From Marmoricola sp. OAE513 (GTDB taxonomy: Bacteria; Actinomycetota; Actinomycetes; Propionibacteriales; Nocardioidaceae): a DNA stretch of 64,000 nt. Position numbers and translations under genes: made by a program. Below the pieces are notes generated by a model, which was not told the DNA's origin, did not search any database, and saw nothing but the letters and a program-made list of their open reading frames with translations. This document shows, one piece after another, positions 16,462-24,770 of this stretch. The stretch covers positions 3,720,001 to 3,784,000 of the forward strand of contig NZ_JBEPOC010000001.1 of assembly GCF_040546585.1 (NCBI RefSeq), in the 5' to 3' direction. Positions within the stretch are counted from its first letter, which is position 1; each line of letters opens with the position of its first letter.

Positions 16462-16875
16462 GTGCCCGTGTCGGACCAGCTGCCGTACCTCGACACGCAC
16501 ACCGTCACGGTCGCGCACGGCCCGCAGCCCGTGTGGGACGCCGTGCTGCGGTTCGCTGCCGACGTCGGCTTCGGTCCTCGGAACCCGTTCGCCCTGCTGC
16601 TCGGCACCGAACCTCGCTCCGGCTTCACGGCGGAGGTGGAGGTCCCCGGCCGGGTGCTCGCGCTCACCGGGCGGCACCGGCTCGCGCGGTACCGCCTCGT
16701 CCTCGAGGTGGAGCCGCGCACCGAGCAGCGCACCACCCTCCTGCACGCGCACTCGTACGCCGAGTTCCCCGGGGTGCCGGGACGCGCCTACCGTGCGCTG
16801 GTGGTGGGAACCGGGCTGCACGTGCTGGCGACGCGCGGCGTGATCCGCGCCATTGCGAGCACGCGGGAGAAGTGA
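16462..16875 (+). CDS. SRPBCC-like hypothetical protein
   Basis: Protein of 137 residues. The start HTVTVAHGPQPVWDAVLRFA and the regular strand pattern (GFTAEVEVPGRVLALTG, YRLVLEVEPRTEQRTTLLHAHSYAEFPG) fit a START/SRPBCC helix-grip fold binding a hydrophobic ligand. Family assignment is weak. GTG start one base after the acyltransferase stop. It precedes another SRPBCC gene, so the two may act together. Confidence 0.7.
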   Translation: MPVSDQLPYLDTHTVTVAHGPQPVWDAVLRFAADVGFGPRNPFALLLGTEPRSGFTAEVEVPGRVLALTGRHRLARYRLVLEVEPRTEQRTTLLHAHSYAEFPGVPGRAYRALVVGTGLHVLATRGVIRAIASTREK

Positions 16876-16887
16876 CACGGTTCGGCC

Positions 16888-17310
16888 ATGTCGACGACCA
16901 CCGCCACCGCCACCGTTCCCCGCAGCGCCAGCCACGTCTGGGACGTGCTCGTCGACCACGAAGGCATGTCCTCGTGGGGACCCGGAATCACGGTCACGTT
17001 GCAGACAGAGGGAGCCCCCGACCGCAACGGCCTCGGAGCGGTTCGGCGCATCACCGCGCCCGGTCCGGCCCCGGCGATCGTCGAGGAGGTCGTCGCCTTC
17101 GAGCCGACCCGCACCTTCGGGTACCGAGCGCTGGGCGGCGTCCCGTTCAAGAACTACGGCGGCACGGTCACGCTGACGCCCCAGGGGGCCTCCACCCGGA
17201 TCGACTACGCGATCTCGCTGGACGAGCGCGTCCCGGTGGTGGAGAAGGTGGCGGCCGCGGTCGTGGCCCGGGTCCTGCTCACGGCATTGGTGCGCGCCAG
17301 CAAGCGCTGA
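16888..17310 (+). CDS. SRPBCC family protein
   Basis: Protein of 140 residues with the polyketide-cyclase/START pattern: TATATVPRSASHVWDVLVDHEGMSSWGPGI at the N-terminus, then VRRITAPGPAPAIVEEVVAFEPTRTFGYRAL, and a C-terminal amphipathic helix (VVEKVAAAVVARVLLTAL). It probably binds or transfers a lipid-like ligand. Its stop shares one base with the rlmC ATG. Confidence 0.8.
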   Translation: MSTTTATATVPRSASHVWDVLVDHEGMSSWGPGITVTLQTEGAPDRNGLGAVRRITAPGPAPAIVEEVVAFEPTRTFGYRALGGVPFKNYGGTVTLTPQGASTRIDYAISLDERVPVVEKVAAAVVARVLLTALVRASKR

Positions 17311-18446
17311 TGGACTGCCGCCACTTCGAAGCCTCCACCTGCCGTTCGTGCAGCTGGCTGCCGACGCCGTACGCCGACCAGGTCACCGCGAAGCAGCGGC
17401 GGTGCGCCGAGGCGTTGGCGGCTCACCCCGGCGTGGTGTGGGCGGCTCCGTTCACGGGGCAGGAGAGCGGTTTCCGGAACAAGGCGAAGATGGTGGTGTC
17501 CGGCACCGTCGAGGCACCGGTCCTCGGCATCACCGGCCCGGACGGGGGAGTGGACCTGGTCGACTGCGGCCTGCACGTCACCGCGGTCGCGTCAGCGCTG
17601 CCGGTGCTCGCGGAGTTCGTCACCCGCGCGCGGCTGGAGCCGTACGACGTGCGGTCCCGCCGCGGTGAGCTCAAGTACCTGCTCGTGACAGGGGCGCCGG
17701 ACGGCGCCCTGATGGTGCGGTTCGTGTGCCGGTCGCAGGAACCCGTCACCCGGCTCCGCAAGCACCTGCCCTGGCTGACCGATGCGCTGCCGTCGCTGCG
17801 CGTCGCGAGCGTGAACCTGCAGCCCGAGCCCAAGGCGGTCCTCGAGGGCGACGTCGAGATCGTGCTGACCGAGCACGACGAGCTGACGATGACGCTCAAC
17901 GACGTCGAGCTCGCCCTGCGTCCGCAGAGCTTCTTCCAGACCAACACCGAGGTGGCCGCCGCGCTGTACCGCGAGGCTCGTTCCTGGGTCGAGGACTCCG
18001 GGGCCAGCACCGTGTGGGATCTCTACAGCGGGGTCGGTGGCTTCGCGCTGCACCTCGCGCGGCAGGACCGCGACGTCGTCGGGATCGAGGTCTCTGCCGA
18101 GGCCGTCCTCAGCGCGCAGGAGACTGCCCGCCGTACGGGCGCACGGGCGCGCTTCGAGGTCGGCGACGCCGCGTCGTACGCCGCCCGGTCCGGCGCCGTG
18201 CCCGACCTGGTCGTGGTCAACCCGCCGCGGCGGGGGATCGGTGGCGATCTCGCCGGCTGGTTGGAGAACAGCAGCGTCGCCCTGGTCCTGTACTCCAGCT
18301 GCAACCCCGAGAGCCTGTCGGCCGACCTGGCTGCGATGCCGAGCCTCCGCCCGGTGCGCGGCAGGTTGTTCGACATGTTCCCGCAGACCGCGCACGCCGA
18401 GGTCCTCGTGCTTCTCGAACGTGCACCGGCCACGGCAGCCCGATAG
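17310..18446 (+). CDS. rlmC: 23S rRNA (uracil-C5)-methyltransferase RlmC
   Basis: Class I SAM-dependent m5U methyltransferase of 378 residues, modifying U747 of 23S rRNA in the model family. The iron-sulfur cluster cysteines are C3, C11, C14 and C86. The SAM motif VWDLYSGVGGFALHLA lies near 231-246. The C-terminal catalytic segment is VNPPRRGIG followed by LYSSCNPESLSADL, whose Cys is the nucleophile. Start at ATG 17310 matches the short N-terminus of RlmC (MDC...CRSCSWL) and overlaps the upstream stop by one base. Confidence 0.88.
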   Translation: MDCRHFEASTCRSCSWLPTPYADQVTAKQRRCAEALAAHPGVVWAAPFTGQESGFRNKAKMVVSGTVEAPVLGITGPDGGVDLVDCGLHVTAVASALPVLAEFVTRARLEPYDVRSRRGELKYLLVTGAPDGALMVRFVCRSQEPVTRLRKHLPWLTDALPSLRVASVNLQPEPKAVLEGDVEIVLTEHDELTMTLNDVELALRPQSFFQTNTEVAAALYREARSWVEDSGASTVWDLYSGVGGFALHLARQDRDVVGIEVSAEAVLSAQETARRTGARARFEVGDAASYAARSGAVPDLVVVNPPRRGIGGDLAGWLENSSVALVLYSSCNPESLSADLAAMPSLRPVRGRLFDMFPQTAHAEVLVLLERAPATAAR

Positions 18447-18455
18447 CCTGCGCGG

Positions 18456-19499
18456 GTGACCGAACGCCTGCACCCCCGCGCTCTGGCCGTGCTCGTCGGC
18501 ATGGCCGCCCTGGTGATCGCACTCGCGGGGTTGCGCAGCATCGGCGACATCATCGGGCCGGCCTTCCTGGCGGTCGTGCTGATCATCACCGTCTACCCGA
18601 TCCGCAGCTGGATGGTCCGCAAGCGCGTCCCCGCGGGCGTCGCCGCGCTGGTGCTGCTGCTGTCGGTCTACCTGCTGCTGGTGCTGCTGACGTTCGCGCT
18701 GGTGCTCTCGGTCGCACGGCTGGCCGAGCTGGTACCGGAGTACAGCGACCAGTTCAACGGCTACATCAACGACATCGCCGGGTGGCTGGAGAACCGCGGG
18801 GTCGGCGCCGACCAGGTCCGCACCATCACCAACGAGTTCGACTACGGCAGCCTGGTGGGCGCCGCGACGGACATCCTGCAGAGCATCCTGGGGATCCTGT
18901 CCGACCTCGTCTTTATCCTGATCCTGCTGCTGTTCCTGGCCTTCGACGCGGCTCCGACCACCCACGTGGTCGCGACGCTGAAGAACAGCAAACCCGATTT
19001 CGTCGAGGCGCTCGCCTCGTTCGCCTCCGGCGTCCGCCGGTACATGGCGGTCTCGGCCGGCTTCGGTCTGGTCTGTGCCGTCCTGGACTCGGTCGCGCTG
19101 GTGATCATGGGCATCCCGGGTGCGTTCGTGTGGGGCGTGCTCTCCTTCGTCACCAACTTCATCCCCAACATCGGCTTCGTCGTCGGCGTGGTGCCTCCTG
19201 CACTCATCGGGCTGCTCGAGGGCGGCCCCGGGATGATGATCGCGGTGATCGTCGTCTACGTGGTGATCAACTTCGTCGTCCAGTCGGTCGTCCAGCCGCG
19301 TATCATCGGTGACGCGGTCGGCCTCTCGGCGACGTTGACGTTCCTGTCGTTGATCTTCTGGGCCGCGATGATCGGCCCGCTCGGCGCGCTGCTCGCAGTC
19401 CCGCTCAGCCTGTTGTTCAAGGCGCTGCTCGTCGAGGCCGATCCCGAGGCTCGGTGGCTGCTCCCGCTGATCTCTGGCAAGGCCGAGGCCAAGACCTAG
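18456..19499 (+). CDS. AI-2E family transporter (PerM-like permease)
   Basis: Membrane protein of 347 residues. Hydrophobic segments begin at ALAVLVGMAALVIALAG and FLAVVLIITVYPI (first 50 residues), with VLLLSVYLLLVLLTFALVL, a mid cluster LSDLVFILILLLFLAF, and C-terminal helices through FWAAMIGPLGALLAVPLSLLF. The layout matches the AI-2E/PerM superfamily, whose members export varied solutes; quorum-signal transport should not be assumed. The GTG follows TAGCCT (18444-18449) by six bases, consistent with leaderless transcription. Confidence 0.85.
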   Translation: MTERLHPRALAVLVGMAALVIALAGLRSIGDIIGPAFLAVVLIITVYPIRSWMVRKRVPAGVAALVLLLSVYLLLVLLTFALVLSVARLAELVPEYSDQFNGYINDIAGWLENRGVGADQVRTITNEFDYGSLVGAATDILQSILGILSDLVFILILLLFLAFDAAPTTHVVATLKNSKPDFVEALASFASGVRRYMAVSAGFGLVCAVLDSVALVIMGIPGAFVWGVLSFVTNFIPNIGFVVGVVPPALIGLLEGGPGMMIAVIVVYVVINFVVQSVVQPRIIGDAVGLSATLTFLSLIFWAAMIGPLGALLAVPLSLLFKALLVEADPEARWLLPLISGKAEAKT

Positions 19500-19557
19500 A
19501 ACTCCTCAACTCCGCCGTCACGCTGCCGTTCTTACCTGCAGACGCGAGGAGGCGGCG

Positions 19558-19677
19558 ATGACGGACGACAACGGAGCAGCGGCGGGACCTGCGGTGTGCG
19601 GGTGCGGCCAGGACCTGGACGACACCCGGCTGTCCTCCTGCCCGCGGTGCGGCTGCCAGACGGCGCGGGTGGCGTAG
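19558..19677 (+). CDS. 39-residue zinc-knuckle-like small protein
   Basis: A short ORF between the AI-2E permease and the phosphotransferase. It has a strong ribosome site GAGGAGG (19546-19552) five bases before ATG. The product has 39 residues with CGCG near 14-17 and CPRCGC near 28-33, two metal-knuckle pairs with spacing fit for a minimal zinc ribbon. No homologue comes to mind. The ribosome site and paired cysteines make it likely real, but the length leaves room for doubt. Confidence 0.55.
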   Translation: MTDDNGAAAGPAVCGCGQDLDDTRLSSCPRCGCQTARVA

Positions 19678-19727
19678 GCCGGGTCGCACGTCCTGCAGGG
19701 GTCCTGCAGGGCTAGGGTGGCCCCGAC

Positions 19728-20378
19728 ATGAGCAGCGCCCCGAACGACCACCACCTCCGCGACGGAGCCCCCCAGACCTCCCTCATCTGGACGCTTCCGA
19801 ACGCGATCAGCTTCGCGCGCCTGCTCGGCGTCCCGCTGTTCCTGTGGCTCGTCCTGGGTCCCGAGGAGGACGTGTGGGCGCTCATCGTGCTGATGGCGTC
19901 CGGTTTCACCGACTGGCTGGACGGCTACCTCGCGCGCAGGCTCCACCAGACCTCCAAGCTGGGGGAGATCCTGGACCCGGTCGCCGACCGGCTCTACATC
20001 CTCGCCGTCGTGGTCGGGCTCGCGTTCCGCGAGATCATCCCGTGGTGGATCGCGATCATCCTGCCTGCGCGGGATGCGTTCCTCTGGTTGCTCGTGCCGT
20101 TCCTGCGCACCCGGGGCTACAGCGCCCTGCCGGTGCACTTCCTCGGCAAGGCCGCAACGGCCAACCTGCTCTACGCCTTCCCGCTCCTCTTCGTCGGTGA
20201 CGGCACCAGCACCTTCGAGACCCTTGCCAAGGTCTTCGGCTGGGCGTTCGCGATCTGGGGGATGGGCCTCTACTGGTGGGCCGGACTGCTCTACGCCTGG
20301 CAGGTGCGCAAGCTGCTCGCGGATCGTGACCGTCGGGCCCCCGAGCTGCCGCTGAACCGGGCTCCGGGATCGGACTGA
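19728..20378 (+). CDS. CDP-alcohol phosphatidyltransferase family protein
   Basis: Integral membrane enzyme of 216 residues moving a phosphatidyl group from CDP-diacylglycerol to an alcohol. The signature DG(X)2AR(X)8G(X)3D(X)3D is complete: DGYLAR, G, D and D in WLDGYLARRLHQTSKLGEIL and DPVADR (about 65-90). The N-terminal TLPNAISFARL is typical of PgsA-like members. Either phosphatidylglycerol-phosphate synthase or a cardiolipin-type activity is possible. The ATG follows TAGGGT by nine bases. It opens the block leading to gcvH and garA. Confidence 0.85.
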   Translation: MSSAPNDHHLRDGAPQTSLIWTLPNAISFARLLGVPLFLWLVLGPEEDVWALIVLMASGFTDWLDGYLARRLHQTSKLGEILDPVADRLYILAVVVGLAFREIIPWWIAIILPARDAFLWLLVPFLRTRGYSALPVHFLGKAATANLLYAFPLLFVGDGTSTFETLAKVFGWAFAIWGMGLYWWAGLLYAWQVRKLLADRDRRAPELPLNRAPGSD

Positions 20379-20381
20379 GCC

Positions 20382-21230
20382 GTGGCGGAGCAGCAGCTGC
20401 CCGAGCGGGTGACGATGGGCTTGCTGCCCTACATCAACGCGCACGCGCTCGACGAGGACTACGCCGCCGCGGCCGAGCAGCGGGAACGGACGGCGACGGG
20501 CCAGCGGCGCAAGGTCGGCGTGCGGGGCGCTGCCGTGCTCGCGATCTTCGCGGTCCTCGCGGTCGTGGCCGGCCTGCAGACCTCTCGCAACAGCAGCTCC
20601 GCGGAACGCGAGCGTCGGGAGCTGATCAGCCAGGTCAAGAGTCAGCGCGCCGCGGTCACCGAGCAGCGCCGCACGATCGAGGCGCTGCAGGGCCTCAACC
20701 GCCGCCTGGAGGACCAGCTCTTCGCCAACTCGGGCAGCTCGAACGGTCTGCTCGAGCAGGTCGCCCTGCTCGGTCTGCGCAGCGGCATCGCCCCCGCCAA
20801 GGGCCCCGGTGTCCTCATCGTCGCCGACGACGCCCCCGATGCCGAGAGTGACCGCAACCGGGTGCTCGACAGCGACCTGCAGAAGCTCGTCAACGGCCTG
20901 TGGCAGGCAGGTGCCGAAGCCATCTCCATCAACGGGGAGCGCCTGACCGCACTGTCCGCGATCCGGCACGCCGGTACGGCGATCACCGTCAACTTCACCT
21001 CGCTCGGGCGGCCGTACCGGATCTCGGCGATCGGGAACCCCGACCAGCTGCCCGCACGGTTCGCGGAGACGACGAGCGGGCAGGCATGGTTGGATCTGCA
21101 ACGCGAGGTCGGTTTGCGGTACTCGCTCAAGACGCAGTCCTCCCTGCGGCTCCCCGGAGCCGACGTCCCGCAGCTGCGGTACATCGAGGACGAGAACGGC
21201 AAGAACAAATTCGGGAGGGACGAGGAATGA
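20382..21230 (+). CDS. DUF881 family membrane-anchored protein (first copy)
   Basis: Protein of 282 residues. A basic cytoplasmic stretch precedes one transmembrane helix (GAAVLAIFAVLAVVAGLQTS, about 49-68) and a coiled coil rich in Glu, Arg and Gln (about 70-115). The extracytoplasmic DUF881 domain has GPGVLIVADDAP and LVNGLWQAGAEAISINGERL. Function is not established; the DUF881-sbp-DUF881 trio is conserved in actinobacteria and may serve envelope or division processes. GTG start; ATGA overlap with sbp. Confidence 0.82.
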   Translation: MAEQQLPERVTMGLLPYINAHALDEDYAAAAEQRERTATGQRRKVGVRGAAVLAIFAVLAVVAGLQTSRNSSSAERERRELISQVKSQRAAVTEQRRTIEALQGLNRRLEDQLFANSGSSNGLLEQVALLGLRSGIAPAKGPGVLIVADDAPDAESDRNRVLDSDLQKLVNGLWQAGAEAISINGERLTALSAIRHAGTAITVNFTSLGRPYRISAIGNPDQLPARFAETTSGQAWLDLQREVGLRYSLKTQSSLRLPGADVPQLRYIEDENGKNKFGRDEE

Positions 21231-21559
21231 TCGCGATCATCGGGTTGGTCGTCGGCGTCGTCATCGGTCTGGTCGTCAAACCGGACGTCCCGCTCGGGCT
21301 CGAGCCCTACCTGCCGATCGCGGTGGTCGCCGCCCTGGACGCCGTGTTCGGCGCCCTGCGGGCCTTCCTCGACGGGCTGTTCGACGACAAGGTCTTCGTC
21401 GTCTCGTTCATCAGCAACGTGTTCATCGCCGCGCTGATCGTCTTCCTCGGCGACAAGCTCGGCGTCGGTGCCCAGCTCTCGACCGGCGTGATCGTCGTCC
21501 TCGGGATCCGCATCTTCGCCAACGTCGCCGCCATCCGCCGGCACATCTTCCACGCATGA
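21227..21559 (+). CDS. sbp: Small basic protein Sbp (DUF1290)
   Basis: Membrane protein of 110 residues, almost all hydrophobic, with three predicted helices: MIAIIGLVVGVVIGLVV, LPIAVVAALDAVFGALRAFLDG and FISNVFIAALIVFLGDKLG, plus a fourth weaker segment. This matches the DUF1290 small basic protein encoded between DUF881 genes. The start overlaps the first DUF881 stop and the end overlaps the second DUF881 start. Confidence 0.85.
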   Translation: MIAIIGLVVGVVIGLVVKPDVPLGLEPYLPIAVVAALDAVFGALRAFLDGLFDDKVFVVSFISNVFIAALIVFLGDKLGVGAQLSTGVIVVLGIRIFANVAAIRRHIFHA

Positions 21560-22308
21560 GCGACGAGAACCCCGAGGAGGCCACCGGGCCCACCGCACGG
21601 GAGCGCCTGGTGCGGGCGCTGCTCCACCCGGGTCGTGGCCAGGTGACGGCCGCCGTCCTGCTTGCCGTACTCGGCACCGCCGGCGTCACCCAGGTGCGGA
21701 TCGCGGGCACCGACGACGACCTGTCCGGCCTGCGCCAGGCCGACCTGATCCAGGCGCTCAACGGACTGCAGGCGGCCTCGCAGCGCAACGACCAGGACAT
21801 CCGCGACCTGCAGAAGACCCGGGACTCGTTGCGCGACAACAACGCGCGCACGTCGACCGCGCTGAAGCAGGCGAAAGCGGAGCTCGGGGCGCTCGGGATC
21901 CTGGCGGGCACTCTGCCGGCGACCGGTCAGGGCATCCGGATCACGGTGAAGGTTCCCGACTCCGGCATCAGCCTCAACTACCTGCTCGACGGTATCGAGG
22001 AGCTCCGTGACGCCGGTGCCGAGGCGATGGAGATCAACGACAAGGTCCGGGTGGTCGCGCAGACGTCGTTCGAGGCTGCTGACGGCGGCGTCGACATCGA
22101 CGGGCAGGTTCTCACCTCGCCGTTCGTGATCGACGCCATCGGTGACCCCGACGGACTGACCGCAGCCCTCCGCTTCCCCGGCGGCTTCGTCGACGACCTG
22201 GCCCTGGACGAGGGCACGGTGTCGATCAAGAAGCTCGACAAGGTGAAGATCACCGTCCTGCGCAAGGCCGTCGAGCCGCGCTACGCGGAGTCGACGCCAC
22301 CGCGGTGA
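21556..22308 (+). CDS. DUF881 family membrane-anchored protein (second copy)
   Basis: Protein of 250 residues with one membrane helix (VTAAVLLAVLGTAGVTQVR, about 32-50), a coiled coil (ALNGLQAASQRNDQDIRDLQ and following, to about 115) and a DUF881 domain (GQGIRITVKVPDSGISLNYL, ELRDAGAEAMEINDKVRV). It is a divergent paralogue of the protein at 20382-21230, both single-pass with the same topology. ATG start overlaps the sbp stop. Confidence 0.82.
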   Translation: MSDENPEEATGPTARERLVRALLHPGRGQVTAAVLLAVLGTAGVTQVRIAGTDDDLSGLRQADLIQALNGLQAASQRNDQDIRDLQKTRDSLRDNNARTSTALKQAKAELGALGILAGTLPATGQGIRITVKVPDSGISLNYLLDGIEELRDAGAEAMEINDKVRVVAQTSFEAADGGVDIDGQVLTSPFVIDAIGDPDGLTAALRFPGGFVDDLALDEGTVSIKKLDKVKITVLRKAVEPRYAESTPPR

Positions 22309-22372
22309 ACGCGGACGATAGGTTTGCCCCAGCAGCACCCGACCCGAACGGCCCAGCACCGAGGAGAGCACC

Positions 22373-22759
22373 GTGTTTCCCGACGACCTGAAGTACACCG
22401 CCGAGCACGAGTGGGTCCGCACCCCGGGCGAGACCGCGGGTTCGGTCCGGATCGGCATCACCGACTACGCCCAGGAAGCCCTCGGCGACATCGTGTACGT
22501 GCAGCTGCCCGAGCTCGGTGACGCTGTCACCGCGGGTGCGTCCGTCGGTGAGCTGGAGTCCACGAAGTCGGTCTCCGACGTCTACTCGCCCGTCACCGGC
22601 GAGGTCGTCGCTCGCAACGAGGCGCTCGACGCGACGCCCGAGCTCGTCAACAGCGACCCCTACGGAGCAGGTTGGCTCTTCGAGGTGGCTGTCGCCGAGG
22701 GGGCCGACACCTCCGAGCTGATGGACGCCGCGACGTACGAGTCCACCGTCGCCTCCTGA
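22373..22759 (+). CDS. gcvH: Glycine cleavage system H protein
   Basis: Lipoyl carrier of the glycine cleavage system, shuttling the aminomethyl group between GcvP, GcvT and the lipoamide dehydrogenase. The product has 128 residues with YTAEHEWVR near the start and the lipoylation motif GELESTKSVSDVYSP, with K65 the modified lysine. GTG start with GAGGAG seven bases upstream. gcvP lies 3 kb downstream in the same orientation; gcvT is not in the window. Confidence 0.95.
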   Translation: MFPDDLKYTAEHEWVRTPGETAGSVRIGITDYAQEALGDIVYVQLPELGDAVTAGASVGELESTKSVSDVYSPVTGEVVARNEALDATPELVNSDPYGAGWLFEVAVAEGADTSELMDAATYESTVAS

Positions 22760-22802
22760 ACCGGGCTCCGCGATCCGCCCACCCCGTTGCGCTGCACTGA
22801 TA

Positions 22803-22844
22803 GGTTGAGATCACGAAGGGTGAACCTCCACTAATGGTTGAAGG
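22803..22844 (+). promoter_or_regulatory. GGTTGA-containing region upstream of garA
   Basis: GGTTGAGAT (22803-22811) and ATGGTTGAAGG (22834-22844) flank GGTGAACCTCC. The nine-base GGTTGAGAT also occurs at 24825-24833 before the second MerR gene, and the related CTCAACC lies inside the inverted repeat there. These are candidate half-sites for one of the two MerR-type regulators of this cluster. Confidence 0.4.
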
Positions 22845-22882
22845 TTCCGTCGAGGCAGGTCATCTCAGGAGAGGCGCAGGGC

Positions 22883-23395
22883 ATGCAGACGTGTTCGCAG
22901 TGCGGGAGCCAGAACGTCGACGGTAGTCGGTTCTGCTCCCATTGTGGTCATGCTCTGGAGACGTCCGATGTCCCCGCTGAGACCACCGCGACGATCACGT
23001 TCGGCTCGACGCAGGCCCGTCCGGTCGACCCGGAGGACGGCTCGGGACTGAACGAGGCGGACGCCGCTGCGGCGGACGCCCTCCCGCCGGGCAACGCCCT
23101 GCTGATCGTGCAGCGGGGTCCGGGAGCGGGCAGCCGCTACCTGCTCGACACCGACCTGGTCAGCGCCGGTCGGCACCCCGAGAGCGACATCTTCCTCGAC
23201 GACATCACGGTCTCGCGCCGGCACGTCGAGCTGCGCCGTGAGGGCGGTACCTTCCGCGTCTCCGACGTGGGCAGCCTCAACGGCACCTACGTCAACCGTG
23301 ACCGGATCGACGACGCGTTGCTCCAGAACGGTGACGAGGTCCGGATCGGCAAGTTCCGGCTGGTCTTCTTCGCCAGCGCCGCGACGGGGGACTGA
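22883..23395 (+). CDS. garA: FHA-domain protein GarA/OdhI-type with zinc ribbon
   Basis: Phosphorylation-dependent regulator of 170 residues. An N-terminal zinc ribbon (C4, C7, C18, C21) is followed by ETTATITF (33-40), the position of the phospho-threonine motif that Ser/Thr kinases modify in GarA/OdhI. The FHA domain (about 78-165) has SAGRHPESDIFLDDITVSRRHVEL and SLNGTYVNRDRID. In the known family it controls 2-oxoglutarate dehydrogenase and glutamate enzymes. ATG 22883 has AGGAGAGG eight bases upstream; a longer start at 22838 lacks support. Confidence 0.9.
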   Translation: MQTCSQCGSQNVDGSRFCSHCGHALETSDVPAETTATITFGSTQARPVDPEDGSGLNEADAAAADALPPGNALLIVQRGPGAGSRYLLDTDLVSAGRHPESDIFLDDITVSRRHVELRREGGTFRVSDVGSLNGTYVNRDRIDDALLQNGDEVRIGKFRLVFFASAATGD

Positions 23396-23398
23396 GAC

Positions 23399-24127
23399 GT
23401 GCGGCAGTCCGCCCGCAAGAGCATCGGGCAGGCGCTCGCCGACCTGTCGGCGGAGTTCCCCGAGGAGGACATCAAGGAGTCCAAGCTCCGGTTCCTGGAG
23501 TCCGAGGGTCTGCTGGAGCCCGAGCGCACGCCGTCGGGCTACCGCAAGTACTCCGAGCAGGACATGGAGCGGCTGCGCTACATCATCCGCGCCCAGCAGC
23601 ACTACCTGCCGCTGAAGGTGATCCGCGAGCACCTCGACGCGATCGACCGTGGCTTGGAGCCAGCTCCGTTCGGAGCGTCCCCGCAGGTGCCGGGCGGCTC
23701 GCTCCCCGGTGCGCTGGGGGATCCCGGCGTCAACGAGCTGCTGCGCGCCGACCGGGCCGACGTGCGGGTCTCCCGACGTGAGCTCCTGAAGACCGCGGAG
23801 ATCACCGAGGAGTTCCTCGAGCAGCTCGAGGGCTTCGGCATGGTGCGGACCCGGGCCGGCTCCAAGCACTTCGACGCCGACGCGGTCGTGATCGCGAAGG
23901 TCGCCGCCGAGCTCGCGGCGTTCGGCATCGAGCCGCGTCACCTGCGGTCCTTCAAGGCGGCCGCCGACCGCGAGGTCGGCCTGGTCGAGCAGGTCGTCGC
24001 ACCGATCCGCCGCAGCCGTGAGGACGGCGCCGAGGGCCGTGCCGCCCAGGCCATCGAGGACATCGCCGCACTGTCGCTGCGTCTGCACGCCACGCTGGTG
24101 CGCACCGGTCTCCGCTCGATGCGCTGA
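23399..24127 (+). CDS. ftsR: MerR-family regulator, FtsR-type
   Basis: Regulator of 242 residues located directly after garA, as for Mycobacterium Rv1828 and Corynebacterium FtsR. The N-terminal winged helix has KLRFLESEGLLEPERTPSGYRKYSEQDMERLRYI (split motif about 28-62), followed by a Gly/Pro-rich linker and a C-terminal domain (VSRRELLKTAEITEEFLEQLEGFG). It probably controls its own cluster and, by homology, cell-division genes such as ftsZ. GTG start four bases after the garA stop. Confidence 0.85.
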   Translation: MRQSARKSIGQALADLSAEFPEEDIKESKLRFLESEGLLEPERTPSGYRKYSEQDMERLRYIIRAQQHYLPLKVIREHLDAIDRGLEPAPFGASPQVPGGSLPGALGDPGVNELLRADRADVRVSRRELLKTAEITEEFLEQLEGFGMVRTRAGSKHFDADAVVIAKVAAELAAFGIEPRHLRSFKAAADREVGLVEQVVAPIRRSREDGAEGRAAQAIEDIAALSLRLHATLVRTGLRSMR

Positions 24128-24137
24128 CATGCTCCGA

Positions 24138-24232
24138 GTAGGCTCGAAGCGTGATCGTCGCTTGCGCTCCTCAACGCTTCTTCGTCTACTCGGCCTCGAG
24201 CAAGCTCGGGCACTCGGTAGGCTCGAAGCGTG
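24138..24232 (+). repeat. Duplicated 16-base promoter/start module
   Basis: GTAGGCTCGAAGCGTG occurs exactly at 24138-24153 and 24217-24232, 79 bases apart. Each copy contains TAGGCT followed, after six bases, by a GTG. The second GTG (24230) starts the DUF151 gene. The first (24151) starts a 28-codon ORF. Confidence 0.7.
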
Positions 24233-24237
24233 CGTGA
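24151..24237 (+). CDS. Possible 28-residue leader ORF before DUF151 gene
   Basis: Reading from the GTG in the first copy of the duplicated module gives 28 residues (VIVACAPQRFFVYSASSKLG, then HSVGSKRA) and a TGA at 24235-24237. It overlaps the GTG of the next gene in another frame. TAGGCT lies six bases before its start, as for other leaderless genes here. It could be a translated leader or just a by-product of the duplication. Confidence 0.25.
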   Translation: MIVACAPQRFFVYSASSKLGHSVGSKRA

Positions 24238-24703
24238 GGTCGAAGTAGTCGGAGTCCGGGTGGAGATGCCCTCCAACCAGCCGCTCGTCCTGCTCCGCGA
24301 GACCGACGGCGAGCGCTACCTGCCGATCTGGATCGCCGGCAGCGAGGCGACGGCCATCGCGTTCGCCCAGCAGGGTGTCGTCCCGCCACGCCCCCTGACC
24401 CACGACCTGATGAAGGACGTGCTCGAGGCCAACGGCGCCGTCCTGGACGAGGTCCGGATCACCGCGATGAACGACGGTGTCTTCTTCGCCGTCCTCGCCT
24501 TCGAGAGCGGGGTCGAGGTGGACGCGCGCCCGTCGGACTCGATCGCCCTGGCGCTGCGGACCGGGTCCCGGATCGTGTGCTCCGAGGAGCTGCTCGACGA
24601 GATCGGCATCGCTGTCCCGGACGAGCGGGAGGAGGAGGTCGAGAAGTTCCGGGAGTTCCTCGACCACGTCTCTCCCGAGGACTTCGAGAGCCCCCAGGAG
24701 TAG
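24230..24703 (+). CDS. Bifunctional nuclease family protein (DUF151)
   Basis: Protein of 157 residues with the DUF151 pattern: VRVEMPSNQPLVLLRETDGERYLPIWIAGSEATAIAFA, DLMKDVLEANGAVLDEVRI and VEVDARPSDSIALALRTG. Homologues have been described as dual-specificity nucleases, but the role in actinobacteria is not settled. It sits between two MerR genes exactly as Rv1829 does in mycobacteria. GTG start with TAGGCT six bases before it. Confidence 0.85.
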   Translation: MREVEVVGVRVEMPSNQPLVLLRETDGERYLPIWIAGSEATAIAFAQQGVVPPRPLTHDLMKDVLEANGAVLDEVRITAMNDGVFFAVLAFESGVEVDARPSDSIALALRTGSRIVCSEELLDEIGIAVPDEREEEVEKFREFLDHVSPEDFESPQE

Positions 24704-24770
24704 CGGCCCGACCGCGCCCAAAGCCTCAAGTTCGACTTCAGAGTTTCGCGACACGCCGGTGAGCGTCTTT

